Below are positions 7,488 through 15,112 of a stretch of DNA of 64,000 nucleotides, in pieces. A program made the translations under genes and the position numbers. The DNA is taken from assembly GCA_964384595.1 (NCBI GenBank), contig CAYLLY010000001.1, positions 21,919 to 85,918 of the forward strand. The letters are read 5' to 3'. Each line of letters begins with the position of its first letter. Position 1 is the first letter of the stretch. The notes beneath the pieces are model-generated. The model was given only the letters and a program-made list of their open reading frames with translations. It was not told the origin of the DNA and searched no databases. This stretch comes from SCTG01 sp964384595 (GTDB lineage: Bacteria > Nitrospirota > Nitrospiria > Nitrospirales > NS-4).

Positions 7488-7904
7488 TCAGATGAACAGC
7501 GTGGTCTCGGCGTCGGCGGCGAGGTTCAGGATCAGCGGCAGCCCCATGACCTCGTCCACCTTCGGGGCGAGGTCCTCGTGCTTGACGCTCATGTATTCCA
7601 GGCCGGCGCTGCAGGCGATGACCGTGAAGCTGCCGACTTGCTTGGCTTCCGCGAACATCTCGGTGATCTTCGGCACCTTCTTTTCGACCATCGCCCGGGC
7701 CACTTCGTCGGCGTGCGCCTCGTAGGCCGGTGAAAAGTCGATCCGGTCCAGCTCGCCCATCGCCAGTTTTTTGATCGCCCAGAACATCAGGAAGACGTAC
7801 ACGTCCTTGCCCATGGCCGCGGCCGTCATGCCGATGGTGGCGGCCTGATACAGCTTGTCGTAGGTGCCGCCGTGGGCGAAGATGACGAACTTGGGTTTCT
7901 TCAC
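7488..7904 (-). CDS. DsrE/DsrF-family protein
   Basis: 138 residues, with a GTG start at 7904. It begins PKFVIFAHGGTYDKLYQAATIGMTAAAMG, the usual DsrE beta-strand/helix opening, then DVYVFLMFWAIKKLA. It has the conserved cysteine in VIACSAGLEYMSVK and ends ILNLAADAETTLFI, much like the DsrE2 protein at 2288 (which ends QVNLFI). It is likely a sulfur relay or persulfide-handling protein in the cytoplasm. It lies 15 bp downstream of the exported protein gene at 7920-8288 and shares its transcript. It is soluble and shorter than DsrE2. Confidence 0.75.
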   Translation of the reverse strand: MKKPKFVIFAHGGTYDKLYQAATIGMTAAAMGKDVYVFLMFWAIKKLAMGELDRIDFSPAYEAHADEVARAMVEKKVPKITEMFAEAKQVGSFTVIACSAGLEYMSVKHEDLAPKVDEVMGLPLILNLAADAETTLFI

Positions 7905-7919
7905 GGAAGGCTCGGGCGA

Positions 7920-8288
7920 TCAGGGTTTCAGCGTGGACTTGATGCCGCTGGCCCAGTCGTTGATCACCCGGTCGACTTCGGCGGTCGACATCGGACGCTC
8001 GACGACCTCGGGCGCGTTCTTGATTTCCTTGCCGCTCTTTGATTCGGTCCGGATGATCATGGTCCGATTGTCGTCGACGTCGATGTAGATGTACCACTCC
8101 TTGTCGCCGTGCGTGATCGTGGCCTCTTTGCCGGTGGTGTGCTTCTTGATCTCGACTTGGGGAGAGCTGGCGGCCGGTCCGGCTGCCGAGAGGGAATCCG
8201 GGGCGAACGGGGTCAGCAGGACTGCCGTGGTCACGGCGGGACCTATGAACCATCGCGCGAGCGCGCCTGTCCCTCGTGGTGTCTTCAT
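7920..8288 (-). CDS. Small exported protein of unknown function
   Basis: 122 residues from ATG 8288; an in-frame TTG at 8294 is also possible. Residues 1-38 form a hydrophobic signal-like region ending SLSAAGPAA. The mature part is charged: VEIKKHTTGKEATITHGDKEWYIYIDVDDNRTMIIRTES, then STAEVDRVINDWASGIKSTL. I do not recognise the family. The -10 TATAAT lies only nine bases before the ATG, so the mRNA is probably leaderless or nearly so. Co-transcribed with the downstream DsrE-like gene. Confidence 0.6.
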   Translation of the reverse strand: MKTPRGTGALARWFIGPAVTTAVLLTPFAPDSLSAAGPAASSPQVEIKKHTTGKEATITHGDKEWYIYIDVDDNRTMIIRTESKSGKEIKNAPEVVERPMSTAEVDRVINDWASGIKSTLKP

Positions 8289-8297
8289 GATCAAAGT

Positions 8298-8326
8298 ATT
8301 ATACAGACGGCGCTGCTATGAGTAAA
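8298..8326 (-). promoter_or_regulatory. Promoter of the minus-strand exported-protein/dsrE pair
   Basis: On the minus strand: TTTACT (8326-8321), a 17-nt spacer, and a perfect TATAAT (8303-8298). The predicted start of transcription falls within a few bases of the ATG at 8288. It is back to back with the polA promoter. Confidence 0.6.
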
Positions 8327-8331
8327 CCGCC

Positions 8332-8360
8332 TTGTTCCGGTGCCGGGGCGGTGCTACGAT
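8332..8360 (+). promoter_or_regulatory. Putative polA promoter, leaderless arrangement
   Basis: TTGTTC at 8332-8337, a 17-nt spacer, and TACGAT at 8355-8360 preceded by TGC. The -10 overlaps an in-frame ATG at 8359 and ends seven bases before the ATG at 8368, which points to 8368 as the start. Confidence 0.45.
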
Positions 8361-8367
8361 GGGCCGG

Positions 8368-11010
8368 ATGACGCCGCGACCGGTGCTCTATCTTATTGAC
8401 GGCAGCGCCTATCTCTATCGCGCCTTCTTCGCCTTGCCTGACCTGTCGACCGCCGCCGGCCTTCCGACGAATGCCGTCTACGGCTTCACCACGATGCTGC
8501 AGAAGATCATCCGGGAGCGACGGCCCGATTGCCTGGCGGTGGTGTTCGACGAGAAGGGCCCGACCCTCCGCCACGAAGAGTTCAAGGAATATAAGGCGCA
8601 CCGTCCCCCGATGCCCGACGCCCTGTCGCAACAGATTCCGTACATCCACCGAATCGTCGAGGCGTTCGCGATCCCGGTCGTGAAGCTCCAGGGCTTCGAG
8701 GCGGACGACCTGATCGGGACGCTCGCGCGCCAGGCCACGTTGGAGGGGCTGGGCGTGGTCATCGTGACCGGCGACAAGGACATGTTTCAACTCCTGGCCC
8801 CCGCGGTCCGCATCTTCGATCCGGTCAAGGACAAAATGTTCACGGAAGAGGACTGCCTGGATCGCTTCGGAGTCGAACCGGCGCGCGTCGTCGAGGTCAT
8901 GGGATTGATGGGCGACGCGACGGACAACATTCCCGGCGTCAAGGGCATCGGCGAGAAAACGGCGAAGAAGCTCATCGCCGAATTCGGCACGATCGAGAAT
9001 CTCCTGGCGCGCCTCTCCGACGTGCCAGGCGAGAAGCTCCGGGAGCTGCTGGAAACGCAGGCGGGCGAGGCACGCCAGAGCCGGCGGCTCGCCACCATCG
9101 TGACGGACTGCCCGGTGTCGTTCGAGCGCGACCGCTTTCTGCTCGGCGAGGCCAGGACGGAGGACTTGCGCGCGCTCTACCGCGAGCTCGAGTTCTGGGG
9201 CCTGCTCAAGGCGCTTCCCAACGGGCCGGGTGACGGGAATGGCGCTGCGGACCCGGTCGTCGTGCTGGACGATCCATCGTCCCGCACGCGCGCCGTGGCG
9301 GCCATCAGGGCCGCCGGCGAAGCGGCGATCCAATGCGCGGCGGCGGGCCACGATCCGCTCAGGGCCGAGCTCCAGGGTGTCGGAGTCTGTCCCGGCCCCG
9401 GCTCGCCGGCCTATTTCTTCGGCGTGTCCGGACTGGAGGACCTGCGCGCCCTGCTGGGCTCCTTGTCTCTGAAAGTGGACGCCCACGACTATAAGGCGGC
9501 GTGGTTGGCCCTGCGGCGCGCGCGCATCGCGGTCCCTCCGCCACGCTCCGATACGATGGTGGCGGGATACCTGCTGAACCCGAATCGCCGGAGCCCGGCC
9601 TTGGAGACGCTGGTCCAAGAGCACCTGGGCGAGCCGCTGGGCCACGCCTCGCCGGCCCGGAAACCGAAGAAAGGGGACCTGTTCGATCAGCCTGATATGG
9701 AGGAAGTGGCGGTGCGGGCTGGAAGCGCGGCCTCGGCGATCGCCCGCCTGCGGCCCATCCTGGCCGGGAAGCTGGCCGCCGCCGGCCTGACCGACCTGTT
9801 CGAACGGGTGGAGCTGCCGCTCACCCTGGTCCTGGGCGAGATGGAAGCGAACGGGTTTCGCGTGGACACCACCGTGCTGGCCGGTCTGGCGAAGGAACTT
9901 GAGCACCAGCTCGCCGTCATTCTCGAGGAGGTCTATCGAAAGGCCGGCGCGGAGTTCAACGTCAATTCGCCCAAGCAGCTCAGCGAGGTCCTGTTCGAGA
10001 AGCTCAAGCTCCCGCCGACCAAGAAGACCAAAACCGGCTACTCCACGGATGAGGAGGTTCTCACGCAGCTCGCGCTCCAGCACGAGTTGCCGGCCGACAT
10101 CCTGAATTACCGGAGCCTCAGCAAGCTCAAGTCCACGTATGTGGACGCGCTGCCGCTGCTGGTGAACCCCGAGACGGGGCGCCTGCACACGTCGTTCAAC
10201 CAGACGATCACGGCGACGGGGCGGCTCTCGTCGTCCGAACCGAACCTCCAGAACATCCCGGTGAAGGGGGAGTGGGGCGGGCGCATCCGCGAAGCGTTCG
10301 TGGCCGACGCCGGGTGCGTGCTGCTCTCCGCGGACTACAACCAGATCGAGCCGCGCATCCTCGCGCACCTCGCCCGGGATCCCGTCCTCATCGGCGCGTT
10401 CGCGCGCGGCGACGACATCCACACGGCGACGGCCGTGGAGATCTTCGGCCTGCCCGCGGCGCAGATCACGAAGGACATGCGCCGGGTCGCCAAGACGGTG
10501 AACTTCGGCATCATCTACGGCATCAGCCCCTACGGGCTCTCGTCCCAGTTGGGGATCTCGCAGCAGGAGGCCAAGAAATACATCGAGGCGTACTTCACGC
10601 GGTTCCAGGGCGTGAAGGCCTTTCTGGACAAGACGATCGCCGACGCCAAGGAGAGCGGCTATGTCACGACCATGCTGTGCCGCCGTCGCCCGATTCCGGA
10701 GTTGCGCAGCGGCGATCCGGCCCAACGGGGTATGGGCGAGCGGATGGCCATGAACACGCCGATCCAGGGGACGGCGGCGGACGTCATCAAGCTCGCCATG
10801 CTGGCCGTCCGTCGGCGGCTGGCGGCGGAACGGTCCACGGCGAGGATGATCCTGCAGGTCCACGACGAGCTGATCTTCGAGGTAGCGGAGGCCGAGGTCG
10901 AAACGGTGAAAAAGATCGTCGTCGAGGCCATGGAGCAGGTGGTGAGCCTGGCGGTTCCCCTCAAGGTGGACGTCGGCGTCGGCCGGAACTGGCGGGCGGC
11001 GCATCCGTAA
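8368..11010 (+). CDS. polA: DNA polymerase I
   Basis: 880 residues from ATG 8368 (8359 is also possible). Replication and repair polymerase that removes RNA primers. Residues about 1-290 are the 5' nuclease (LIDGSAYLYRAF, EADDLIGTLA, GDKDMFQL, GVKGIGEKTAKKLI). Residues about 300-480 correspond to the 3'-5' exonuclease fold but the Asp-x-Glu of Exo I is replaced by 'IQCAAAGHDPLRAELQG', so proofreading is probably lost, as in Taq-type enzymes. The polymerase domain has motif A SADYNQIEPRI (D656), motif B RRVAKTVNFGIIYG and motif C QVHDELIFEV (D833). Full family length. It is divergent from the exported-protein gene. Confidence 0.96.
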   Translation: MTPRPVLYLIDGSAYLYRAFFALPDLSTAAGLPTNAVYGFTTMLQKIIRERRPDCLAVVFDEKGPTLRHEEFKEYKAHRPPMPDALSQQIPYIHRIVEAFAIPVVKLQGFEADDLIGTLARQATLEGLGVVIVTGDKDMFQLLAPAVRIFDPVKDKMFTEEDCLDRFGVEPARVVEVMGLMGDATDNIPGVKGIGEKTAKKLIAEFGTIENLLARLSDVPGEKLRELLETQAGEARQSRRLATIVTDCPVSFERDRFLLGEARTEDLRALYRELEFWGLLKALPNGPGDGNGAADPVVVLDDPSSRTRAVAAIRAAGEAAIQCAAAGHDPLRAELQGVGVCPGPGSPAYFFGVSGLEDLRALLGSLSLKVDAHDYKAAWLALRRARIAVPPPRSDTMVAGYLLNPNRRSPALETLVQEHLGEPLGHASPARKPKKGDLFDQPDMEEVAVRAGSAASAIARLRPILAGKLAAAGLTDLFERVELPLTLVLGEMEANGFRVDTTVLAGLAKELEHQLAVILEEVYRKAGAEFNVNSPKQLSEVLFEKLKLPPTKKTKTGYSTDEEVLTQLALQHELPADILNYRSLSKLKSTYVDALPLLVNPETGRLHTSFNQTITATGRLSSSEPNLQNIPVKGEWGGRIREAFVADAGCVLLSADYNQIEPRILAHLARDPVLIGAFARGDDIHTATAVEIFGLPAAQITKDMRRVAKTVNFGIIYGISPYGLSSQLGISQQEAKKYIEAYFTRFQGVKAFLDKTIADAKESGYVTTMLCRRRPIPELRSGDPAQRGMGERMAMNTPIQGTAADVIKLAMLAVRRRLAAERSTARMILQVHDELIFEVAEAEVETVKKIVVEAMEQVVSLAVPLKVDVGVGRNWRAAHP

Positions 11011-11239
11011 ATCCCAGATGTGGCGGGTCCTGTCGGCGAACAGCCCGGACGTGCTCGCTCCGCCAAGGGCAAGCAAGTCGCTGCGCTCCGCCCGGGCGCC
11101 CGTTCGCCGCCACCCGCTCCTTTTTTGAGATCCCTCGCCCCCGTCTCGGGGGAGAGGATGAAGGTGAGGGGGAGCCCTCAGCCCTTGATTAAACGATTCG
11201 CCCGGATGCCGTGTCCAATGGAACGAGGAGAGCTTATAG
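11011..11239. other. Intergenic stretch after polA with a G/C hairpin
   Basis: No gene is seen. CCCCC (11138-11142) and GGGGG (11148-11152) form a hairpin around GTCTC, inside a purine-rich phrase of the kind common in dispersed intergenic repeats. The stretch ends with the ribosome-binding site GAGGAG of the next gene. Confidence 0.4.
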
Positions 11240-11524
11240 TTGACTACGATTGACATCCTCAGAAAGAAAGTGCGGAATAAGGAGTATGAATTCACGATCC
11301 CGCATTTCTTCGAGGAAATGGCGAACGATGATTTGCAATTGGTTGATATCGAGACGGTTATTCTCAACGGCAAGGTCAGGAGACGCTTCACTCGTGATCC
11401 TCGCGGTACCCGGTACGAAGTGGTGGGACCATCAACTGATGGCCGCCAGGTGGCGATCATTTGCAGGTTGAAGGAGACGAGGAAGTTGCTTTTTATCACG
11501 ACCTATTTGCACGAATCGGTTTAA
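11240..11524 (+). CDS. DUF4258-domain putative toxin
   Basis: 94 residues from TTG 11240, nine bases after GAGGAG (11225-11230). FTIPHFFEEMANDDLQLVDIE, then VILNGKVRRRFTRDPRGTRYEVVGPS and an IICRLKETRKLLFITTY end, follow the DUF4258 pattern: a His near the start, a central Arg-rich hairpin and a final I-T-x-Y strand. DUF4258 proteins are often the toxin partner of YgiT-type zinc-finger antitoxins, and such a gene follows 15 bp downstream. Toxicity is inferred from the family and context only. Confidence 0.7.
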   Translation: MTTIDILRKKVRNKEYEFTIPHFFEEMANDDLQLVDIETVILNGKVRRRFTRDPRGTRYEVVGPSTDGRQVAIICRLKETRKLLFITTYLHESV

Positions 11525-11539
11525 CGGAGGGTGAACTCC

Positions 11540-11794
11540 ATGTATGACTACGGTGCGTGCCACGTTTGCGGGAGTCGGATGGAATCGAAAAGGATCAAAC
11601 AGGATATCTGGGTCAAGAAGAAACTAATCGTCGTCGAAGACGTGCCGGCGGGTGTTTGCCCTCAGTGTGGGGAAAAGGTGGTCAACGCCGATGTGGGTCG
11701 TCGGCTGGCGGCCGTCGTAACGGATGCAAAGCGCTTTCGCAAAACGAGAACTATAGCCGTGCCGGTCATCCAATTTGCAGGGGACGTGGCCTGA
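11540..11794 (+). CDS. YgiT-type zinc-finger protein, putative antitoxin
   Basis: 84 residues from ATG 11540; GGAGG at 11526-11530 is well placed for this ATG and too close to the upstream in-frame GTG. Two CxxC knuckles (CHVCG and CPQCGE) bind zinc, separated by VVEDVPAGV, the MqsA/YgiT N-terminal pattern. The C-terminal part (VVNADVGRRLAAVVTD) is short and lacks a full HTH. It pairs with the DUF4258 gene directly upstream. Such antitoxins often repress their own operon. Confidence 0.75.
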   Translation: MYDYGACHVCGSRMESKRIKQDIWVKKKLIVVEDVPAGVCPQCGEKVVNADVGRRLAAVVTDAKRFRKTRTIAVPVIQFAGDVA

Positions 11795-11935
11795 GCCCTT
11801 CCTGTGTCCCGTCTCAGAAATTCGGTTAACAATTCTGGCTGTGTGAGCGTTCATGATTTCAGCGTTAAAGACCGATGAATTATGCGCCTCACTTCGGAGA
11901 CAGGACACTAGCTCGGTGTCACGAAAGGGGGAAAC

Positions 11936-12460
11936 GTGAAACCTCGAGGGCGAATATCTCTTGCGGTTGTGTTGGTAACGGCGGCTGTGACGCTTTCGAC
12001 AGGCTGTGCCCAGATCCTCACACACAGGCAACTTGAACAACCCGTTGGCGCTGCACTTACCAGCGGGATCGGCGGGACGCTCTTCCGCCTGAACAAGGTC
12101 GGCGATCTGCCTAACGCATTCGGAGGACGCGACATATGGGGCGGAAAGGTGGACAAGGGCTTCGCCGAGATGAAATTGGCGGGTATTGAAGGACAAACGT
12201 TGATGCTTGAGGTTATCGACGTAAACCGCCAGTCCTCAGAAACCACGATGGACCGGTACAAGCCTTTTCAGCGGAACGCGGTGGTAAACGTTGACGTCCA
12301 GAACACAATTGTCATGGGGTCCGAGCAGTCTCCCCGGCCACACCGAATCAACCTGGACACAACCAAGCAACGCGATATCGTGATTTCTGGTGTTCGAGTC
12401 ACTTTTGTCGAGGTTCAACCGTATAGCGTTCGCTACACACTGGAAGACCTGCAACCGTAA
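11936..12460 (+). CDS. Putative lipoprotein of unknown function
   Basis: 174 residues from GTG 11936, preceded by AAAGGGGGA. A hydrophobic signal ends in LSTGC with C24 as the likely lipid-modified cysteine. The -3 position is Ser, so the lipobox is not ideal. The mature part has GGTLFRLNKVGDLPNAFGGRD and several beta-strand-like segments (LMLEVIDVNRQSSETTMDRY, VVNVDVQNTIVMGS, DIVISGVRVTFVEVQPYSVRY). I do not recognise a family. Stands alone. Confidence 0.6.
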   Translation: MKPRGRISLAVVLVTAAVTLSTGCAQILTHRQLEQPVGAALTSGIGGTLFRLNKVGDLPNAFGGRDIWGGKVDKGFAEMKLAGIEGQTLMLEVIDVNRQSSETTMDRYKPFQRNAVVNVDVQNTIVMGSEQSPRPHRINLDTTKQRDIVISGVRVTFVEVQPYSVRYTLEDLQP

Positions 12461-12541
12461 TGACATTAGACATTGCGTTCTATGGGGCCGCTCGTAAGCG
12501 AGCGCAGCGAAGAATCTTGCCTTCCTGTATGCTATAGGGCG

Positions 12542-12568
12542 TTCGCCCTGAGGTTCTCGAAGGGCGAA
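12542..12568. repeat. REP-like inverted repeat
   Basis: TTCGCCCT (12542-12549) and AGGGCGAA (12561-12568) are perfect complements around an 11-nt loop. This kind of sequence is common as a dispersed intergenic palindrome in many bacteria. It lies 90 bp before the RES gene. Confidence 0.55.
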
Positions 12569-12657
12569 TAATAGTTGACGAGATAGACCGCAAGAGCTCG
12601 AGCAGAAAACGCAAGAGTTAGGGCTGAGAGGGGTAGCGGCCATCAGGGAGCTATCTG

Positions 12658-13443
12658 ATGCCTGAGTTTAAGTCATGGCGAAGCTACTGGGACTTCGAGC
12701 GCGCTGTCAAGCAGCGCATGAGGTATGTACGCGGCTCAGATACTGAGGAAATTCTTGCGAGCATACTGGCGGCCGCTGGGAAACGAGCCGAAGCCATTCC
12801 CGCTGTGAGGTTCCTGTGGCGTGCCCAACTGGGGCACGCTTGGGAGCCGCTCTACCAGGATGGGCGCTACGTAGATGATGTGCCGACCCCTTATCCACCT
12901 GAGCGGATGAAGCCACTCAAGGATCGTGTGGTCGAGGGGCGCGCCAACCCAAAGGGCATTCCGTATCTGTACCTCTCCACGAACCGTGAGACTGCGCTTG
13001 CTGAAGCCCGACCGTGGATCGGGTCTCTTGTTTCAGTAGGCCAATTCAAGACCCTTCGCGATCTTCGTCTCGTCAACTGCACATCAGATCAAAAGGGCTC
13101 TCGCGTGTATCTGGGTGGCGAGCCGTCACCTGAAAAGCGTGAAGAAGCTGTCTGGTCCGATATCGACCGCGCCTTCGCGCGACCGGTAACGCCAAGCGAC
13201 GATCTCGCCGACTATGTACCCACACAGATCCTTGCGGAGCTTTTCAAAGCAAACGGCTTCGATGGAGTCGCATACCGCAGTTCCCTGGGAGCAGGTCACA
13301 ACGTCGTGCTTTTCGACCTTGGCGACGCCGAAATTGTAAACTGCTTCCTGTGGGAAGCGAAGTCTGTAGCGTTTGAGTTCGCCGAAACCGCAAACCCGTA
13401 CTATCTCAAGAAGCATGATGGCGCCAGTGGGGCCATCGCTTGA
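12658..13443 (+). CDS. RES-domain protein
   Basis: 261 residues from ATG 12658, with AGGGAG about eight bases upstream. The RES pattern is clear: FLWRAQ, ERMKP, GRANPKGIPYLYLSTNRETALAEARPW, then VPTQILAELFKANGFDGVAYRSS and NVVLFD. RES proteins include NAD+-degrading toxins that usually follow an Xre antitoxin carrying a DUF2384 (MbcA/ParS) domain. No such antitoxin gene is adjacent, so this copy is an orphan and may not act as a toxin. Confidence 0.8.
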   Translation: MPEFKSWRSYWDFERAVKQRMRYVRGSDTEEILASILAAAGKRAEAIPAVRFLWRAQLGHAWEPLYQDGRYVDDVPTPYPPERMKPLKDRVVEGRANPKGIPYLYLSTNRETALAEARPWIGSLVSVGQFKTLRDLRLVNCTSDQKGSRVYLGGEPSPEKREEAVWSDIDRAFARPVTPSDDLADYVPTQILAELFKANGFDGVAYRSSLGAGHNVVLFDLGDAEIVNCFLWEAKSVAFEFAETANPYYLKKHDGASGAIA

Positions 13444-13502
13444 CGCGTCTCGGTACGAACCGCTTAAGGAAAGACTAACCTTCCAAGAGGGGAACCCTAC
13501 AA

Positions 13503-14267
13503 ATGGTGCCTCGGTTCAAGACCATCGACGGTAACGGTCGAGAGATCCTGTTGGAGGATGTCCATACGGTGGTACAGGCTCTGAGGAATGGGGCCATCAC
13601 GCCATCTTCCATGCTGTTTGACTCGCAGCAAGAACGATGGCTCCGCGCCGATCAGCACGACGCTATTCAGGCAGCCATTGCAGCCTTGAGTCGGCAATCA
13701 CGTGTCCAGGCTGAGCCATCCACCCCAACCACCAATACTAGTGATGTCGTGCATCCCGGTCATTCTGCAGCAGGTCATGACCACGCTGCGCAACCTGAGC
13801 GAGACACGATTTTCAACAGGCTGCGCGCATACGTGGGTCCACGTTGGGCATCCCACTACCAGAATGTGTTCAACCGTTTGCTGGCCGCCCGGCTAGCTCA
13901 CACGCGCGCAGGGTGGACTTGGAATTGGTCGGCCGCTCTACTCCTGCTATGGTTTCTTTATCGACGACAATACCTCGCATTCTTCGGATTCTCGTTACTC
14001 GCCTTTCTGATCAACGCGCTTGACCAAACAGCTGCTGGATCGTCAAATGAGGGGAGCCCGTTTGGCTTGCTCTTGCTAGTACAGATCATCATACAGGGGT
14101 TCGTTGGAGACCGGCTTCTCTTCAAGAAAGCGTATTCTGTTGTGACGGACCCGGCTATGCCGGATGACCCTGCTCGGTTTGAAGCGCTGGGTAGGCCTCA
14201 TAATTGGGCCATCTGGCTTCCGCTAGTGATCGTCGGCGTCGTGATCATTGCAGTGATTCTGATATAA
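13503..14267 (+). CDS. DUF2628-type membrane protein
   Basis: 254 residues from ATG 13503. Residues 1-65 look like a small N-terminal recognition domain of the GYF_2 type (NGAITPSSMLFDSQQERWLRAD), followed by a Pro/Thr/His-rich linker. The C-terminal half has the DUF2628 signature WTWNWSAALLLLWFLYRRQY, more hydrophobic segments, and a final helix near PLVIVGVVIIAVILI. Inner-membrane location is inferred. Function unknown. Confidence 0.65.
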   Translation: MVPRFKTIDGNGREILLEDVHTVVQALRNGAITPSSMLFDSQQERWLRADQHDAIQAAIAALSRQSRVQAEPSTPTTNTSDVVHPGHSAAGHDHAAQPERDTIFNRLRAYVGPRWASHYQNVFNRLLAARLAHTRAGWTWNWSAALLLLWFLYRRQYLAFFGFSLLAFLINALDQTAAGSSNEGSPFGLLLLVQIIIQGFVGDRLLFKKAYSVVTDPAMPDDPARFEALGRPHNWAIWLPLVIVGVVIIAVILI

Positions 14268-14315
14268 GTTCTCTCAGGGCGAATTGAACGACTCCTAAGT
14301 ACGAATGGGAAAAAC

Positions 14316-14356
14316 CGGGACGGATTTATTTTTCGGAAGAAAACAAGTCTGTCCCG
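14316..14356. repeat. Inverted repeat, GGGAC-type
   Basis: CGGGACGGATTTATTTTTC and its partner CTTGTTTT/GTCTGTCCCG on the other arm pair at about 14 of 18 positions. It lies downstream of the DUF2628 gene and may act as a terminator. The GGGAC/GTCCC ends resemble dispersed palindromes, as at 39771-39828. Confidence 0.45.
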
Positions 14357-14402
14357 CTTAACTGCATCCGGGGCTGTAGCGCGCTGGATGAGGCGAGGAA
14401 AG

Positions 14403-14431
14403 TTGAGGGGGACGCCCGGATCGTGTAGAGT
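14403..14431 (+). promoter_or_regulatory. Putative hicBA promoter
   Basis: TTGAGG at 14403-14408, a 17-nt spacer, and TAGAGT at 14426-14431. It is followed by the ribosome-binding site GGGAGGGGAG at 14441-14450, which serves the 20-codon leader ORF. Confidence 0.4.
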
Positions 14432-14455
14432 GTCCGTTGCGGGAGGGGAGAGCCC

Positions 14456-14518
14456 ATGAGACGAAAACCCACCAATGGCGCGAGGTCCAAACTGGTCCTT
14501 AAGGAGCCACGCACATGA
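14456..14518 (+). CDS. 20-codon leader ORF overlapping hicB
   Basis: ATG 14456 follows a strong GGGAGGGGAG. It encodes MRRKPTNGARSKLVLKEPRT and its stop overlaps the hicB start as ATGA. It is too small and basic to assign a function, but the layout suggests translational coupling to hicB. It may alternatively be chance. Confidence 0.3.
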   Translation: MRRKPTNGARSKLVLKEPRT

Positions 14519-14790
14519 GAAGGGCTGCTGCGCTTGCTGAAAAGCTGGAGCCGGTTGTCTACGAATTTCCGGTGAAGTATCAACATGACCGGACCGGGTG
14601 GATGGCTTGGCCTGAAGGCTTGCCGGTAACCGCCATTGCGCCTACGAAAATAGGAGCACGCCAGAAATTGAGAGGGGCGCTCCGCGCTTACTTTTGCAGC
14701 ACTCTTCGTTACGGCGATCCCTTGCCTGATCCGCCCCGCCGGGTTCCTGCCGACGCCGAGACGATTATGGTCTGTGCGTGGCGAAGCTGA
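14515..14790 (+). CDS. hicB: HicB-like antitoxin
   Basis: 91 residues from ATG 14515, with AAGGAG at 14501-14506. VVYEFPVKYQHDRTGWMAWPEGLPVTAIAPTKIGARQKLRGAL follows the HicB partial-RNase-H pattern, in which a sheet recognises the toxin. No C-terminal DNA-binding domain is evident. It precedes and overlaps hicA by 13 bp; antitoxin first is the less common order. The likely role is to block the HicA mRNA interferase by direct binding. Confidence 0.65.
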   Translation: MRRAAALAEKLEPVVYEFPVKYQHDRTGWMAWPEGLPVTAIAPTKIGARQKLRGALRAYFCSTLRYGDPLPDPPRRVPADAETIMVCAWRS

Positions 14791-14984
14791 AGGATCTGTT
14801 TCGATTCCTTCGCGCGCATAGTTGGGAGCAAGATCGGCAAGAGTCCAGTCATCGGGTCTGGCGTCATGCAGATGGTCGCCGAATCAGCATCGCGGCGCAC
14901 GAGAGCCAGGAACTTAGCCGGCCCAAGCTGGCGAAGATCCTTAAGGATACCGGCTACACCTTGGAAGATTATTTTAGCTGGTAG
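14778..14984 (+). CDS. hicA: HicA toxin (mRNA interferase)
   Basis: 68 residues from GTG 14778, inside the end of hicB. KDLFRFLRAHSWEQDRQESSHRVWRHADGRRISIAAHES ends in LAKILKDTGYTLEDYF, the full small HicA dsRBD-like fold. The catalytic His is in SSHRVWRH. HicA proteins cleave mRNA when not bound by HicB. Full family length, so the module is probably functional. Confidence 0.8.
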   Translation: MAKLKDLFRFLRAHSWEQDRQESSHRVWRHADGRRISIAAHESQELSRPKLAKILKDTGYTLEDYFSW

Positions 14985-15032
14985 CCTTCCTGCAAAAGAC
15001 CCCCAACACCTCCCGGCGCCCAACTCTGCATG

Positions 15033-15062
15033 TTGACCAGTCCGAAAACGCTGTGCTACCTT
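15033..15062 (+). promoter_or_regulatory. Putative promoter of the HEAT-repeat operon
   Basis: TTGACC at 15033-15038, an 18-nt spacer, and TACCTT at 15057-15062 with an upstream TGTGC extended -10. It is the only good promoter before the five HEAT genes. Confidence 0.45.
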
Positions 15063-15112
15063 GATCAATTCAGGAGTTCGTGGACGTCACCGGCGTAAGC
15101 CAAGACAGGGTT

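Noticed and set aside
8299..11499. A 1066-codon open frame on the minus strand opposite polA
   Set aside because: It is antisense to a clear polA, rich in Arg/Gly/His/Asp as expected of a shadow frame in high-GC DNA, and matches no family.
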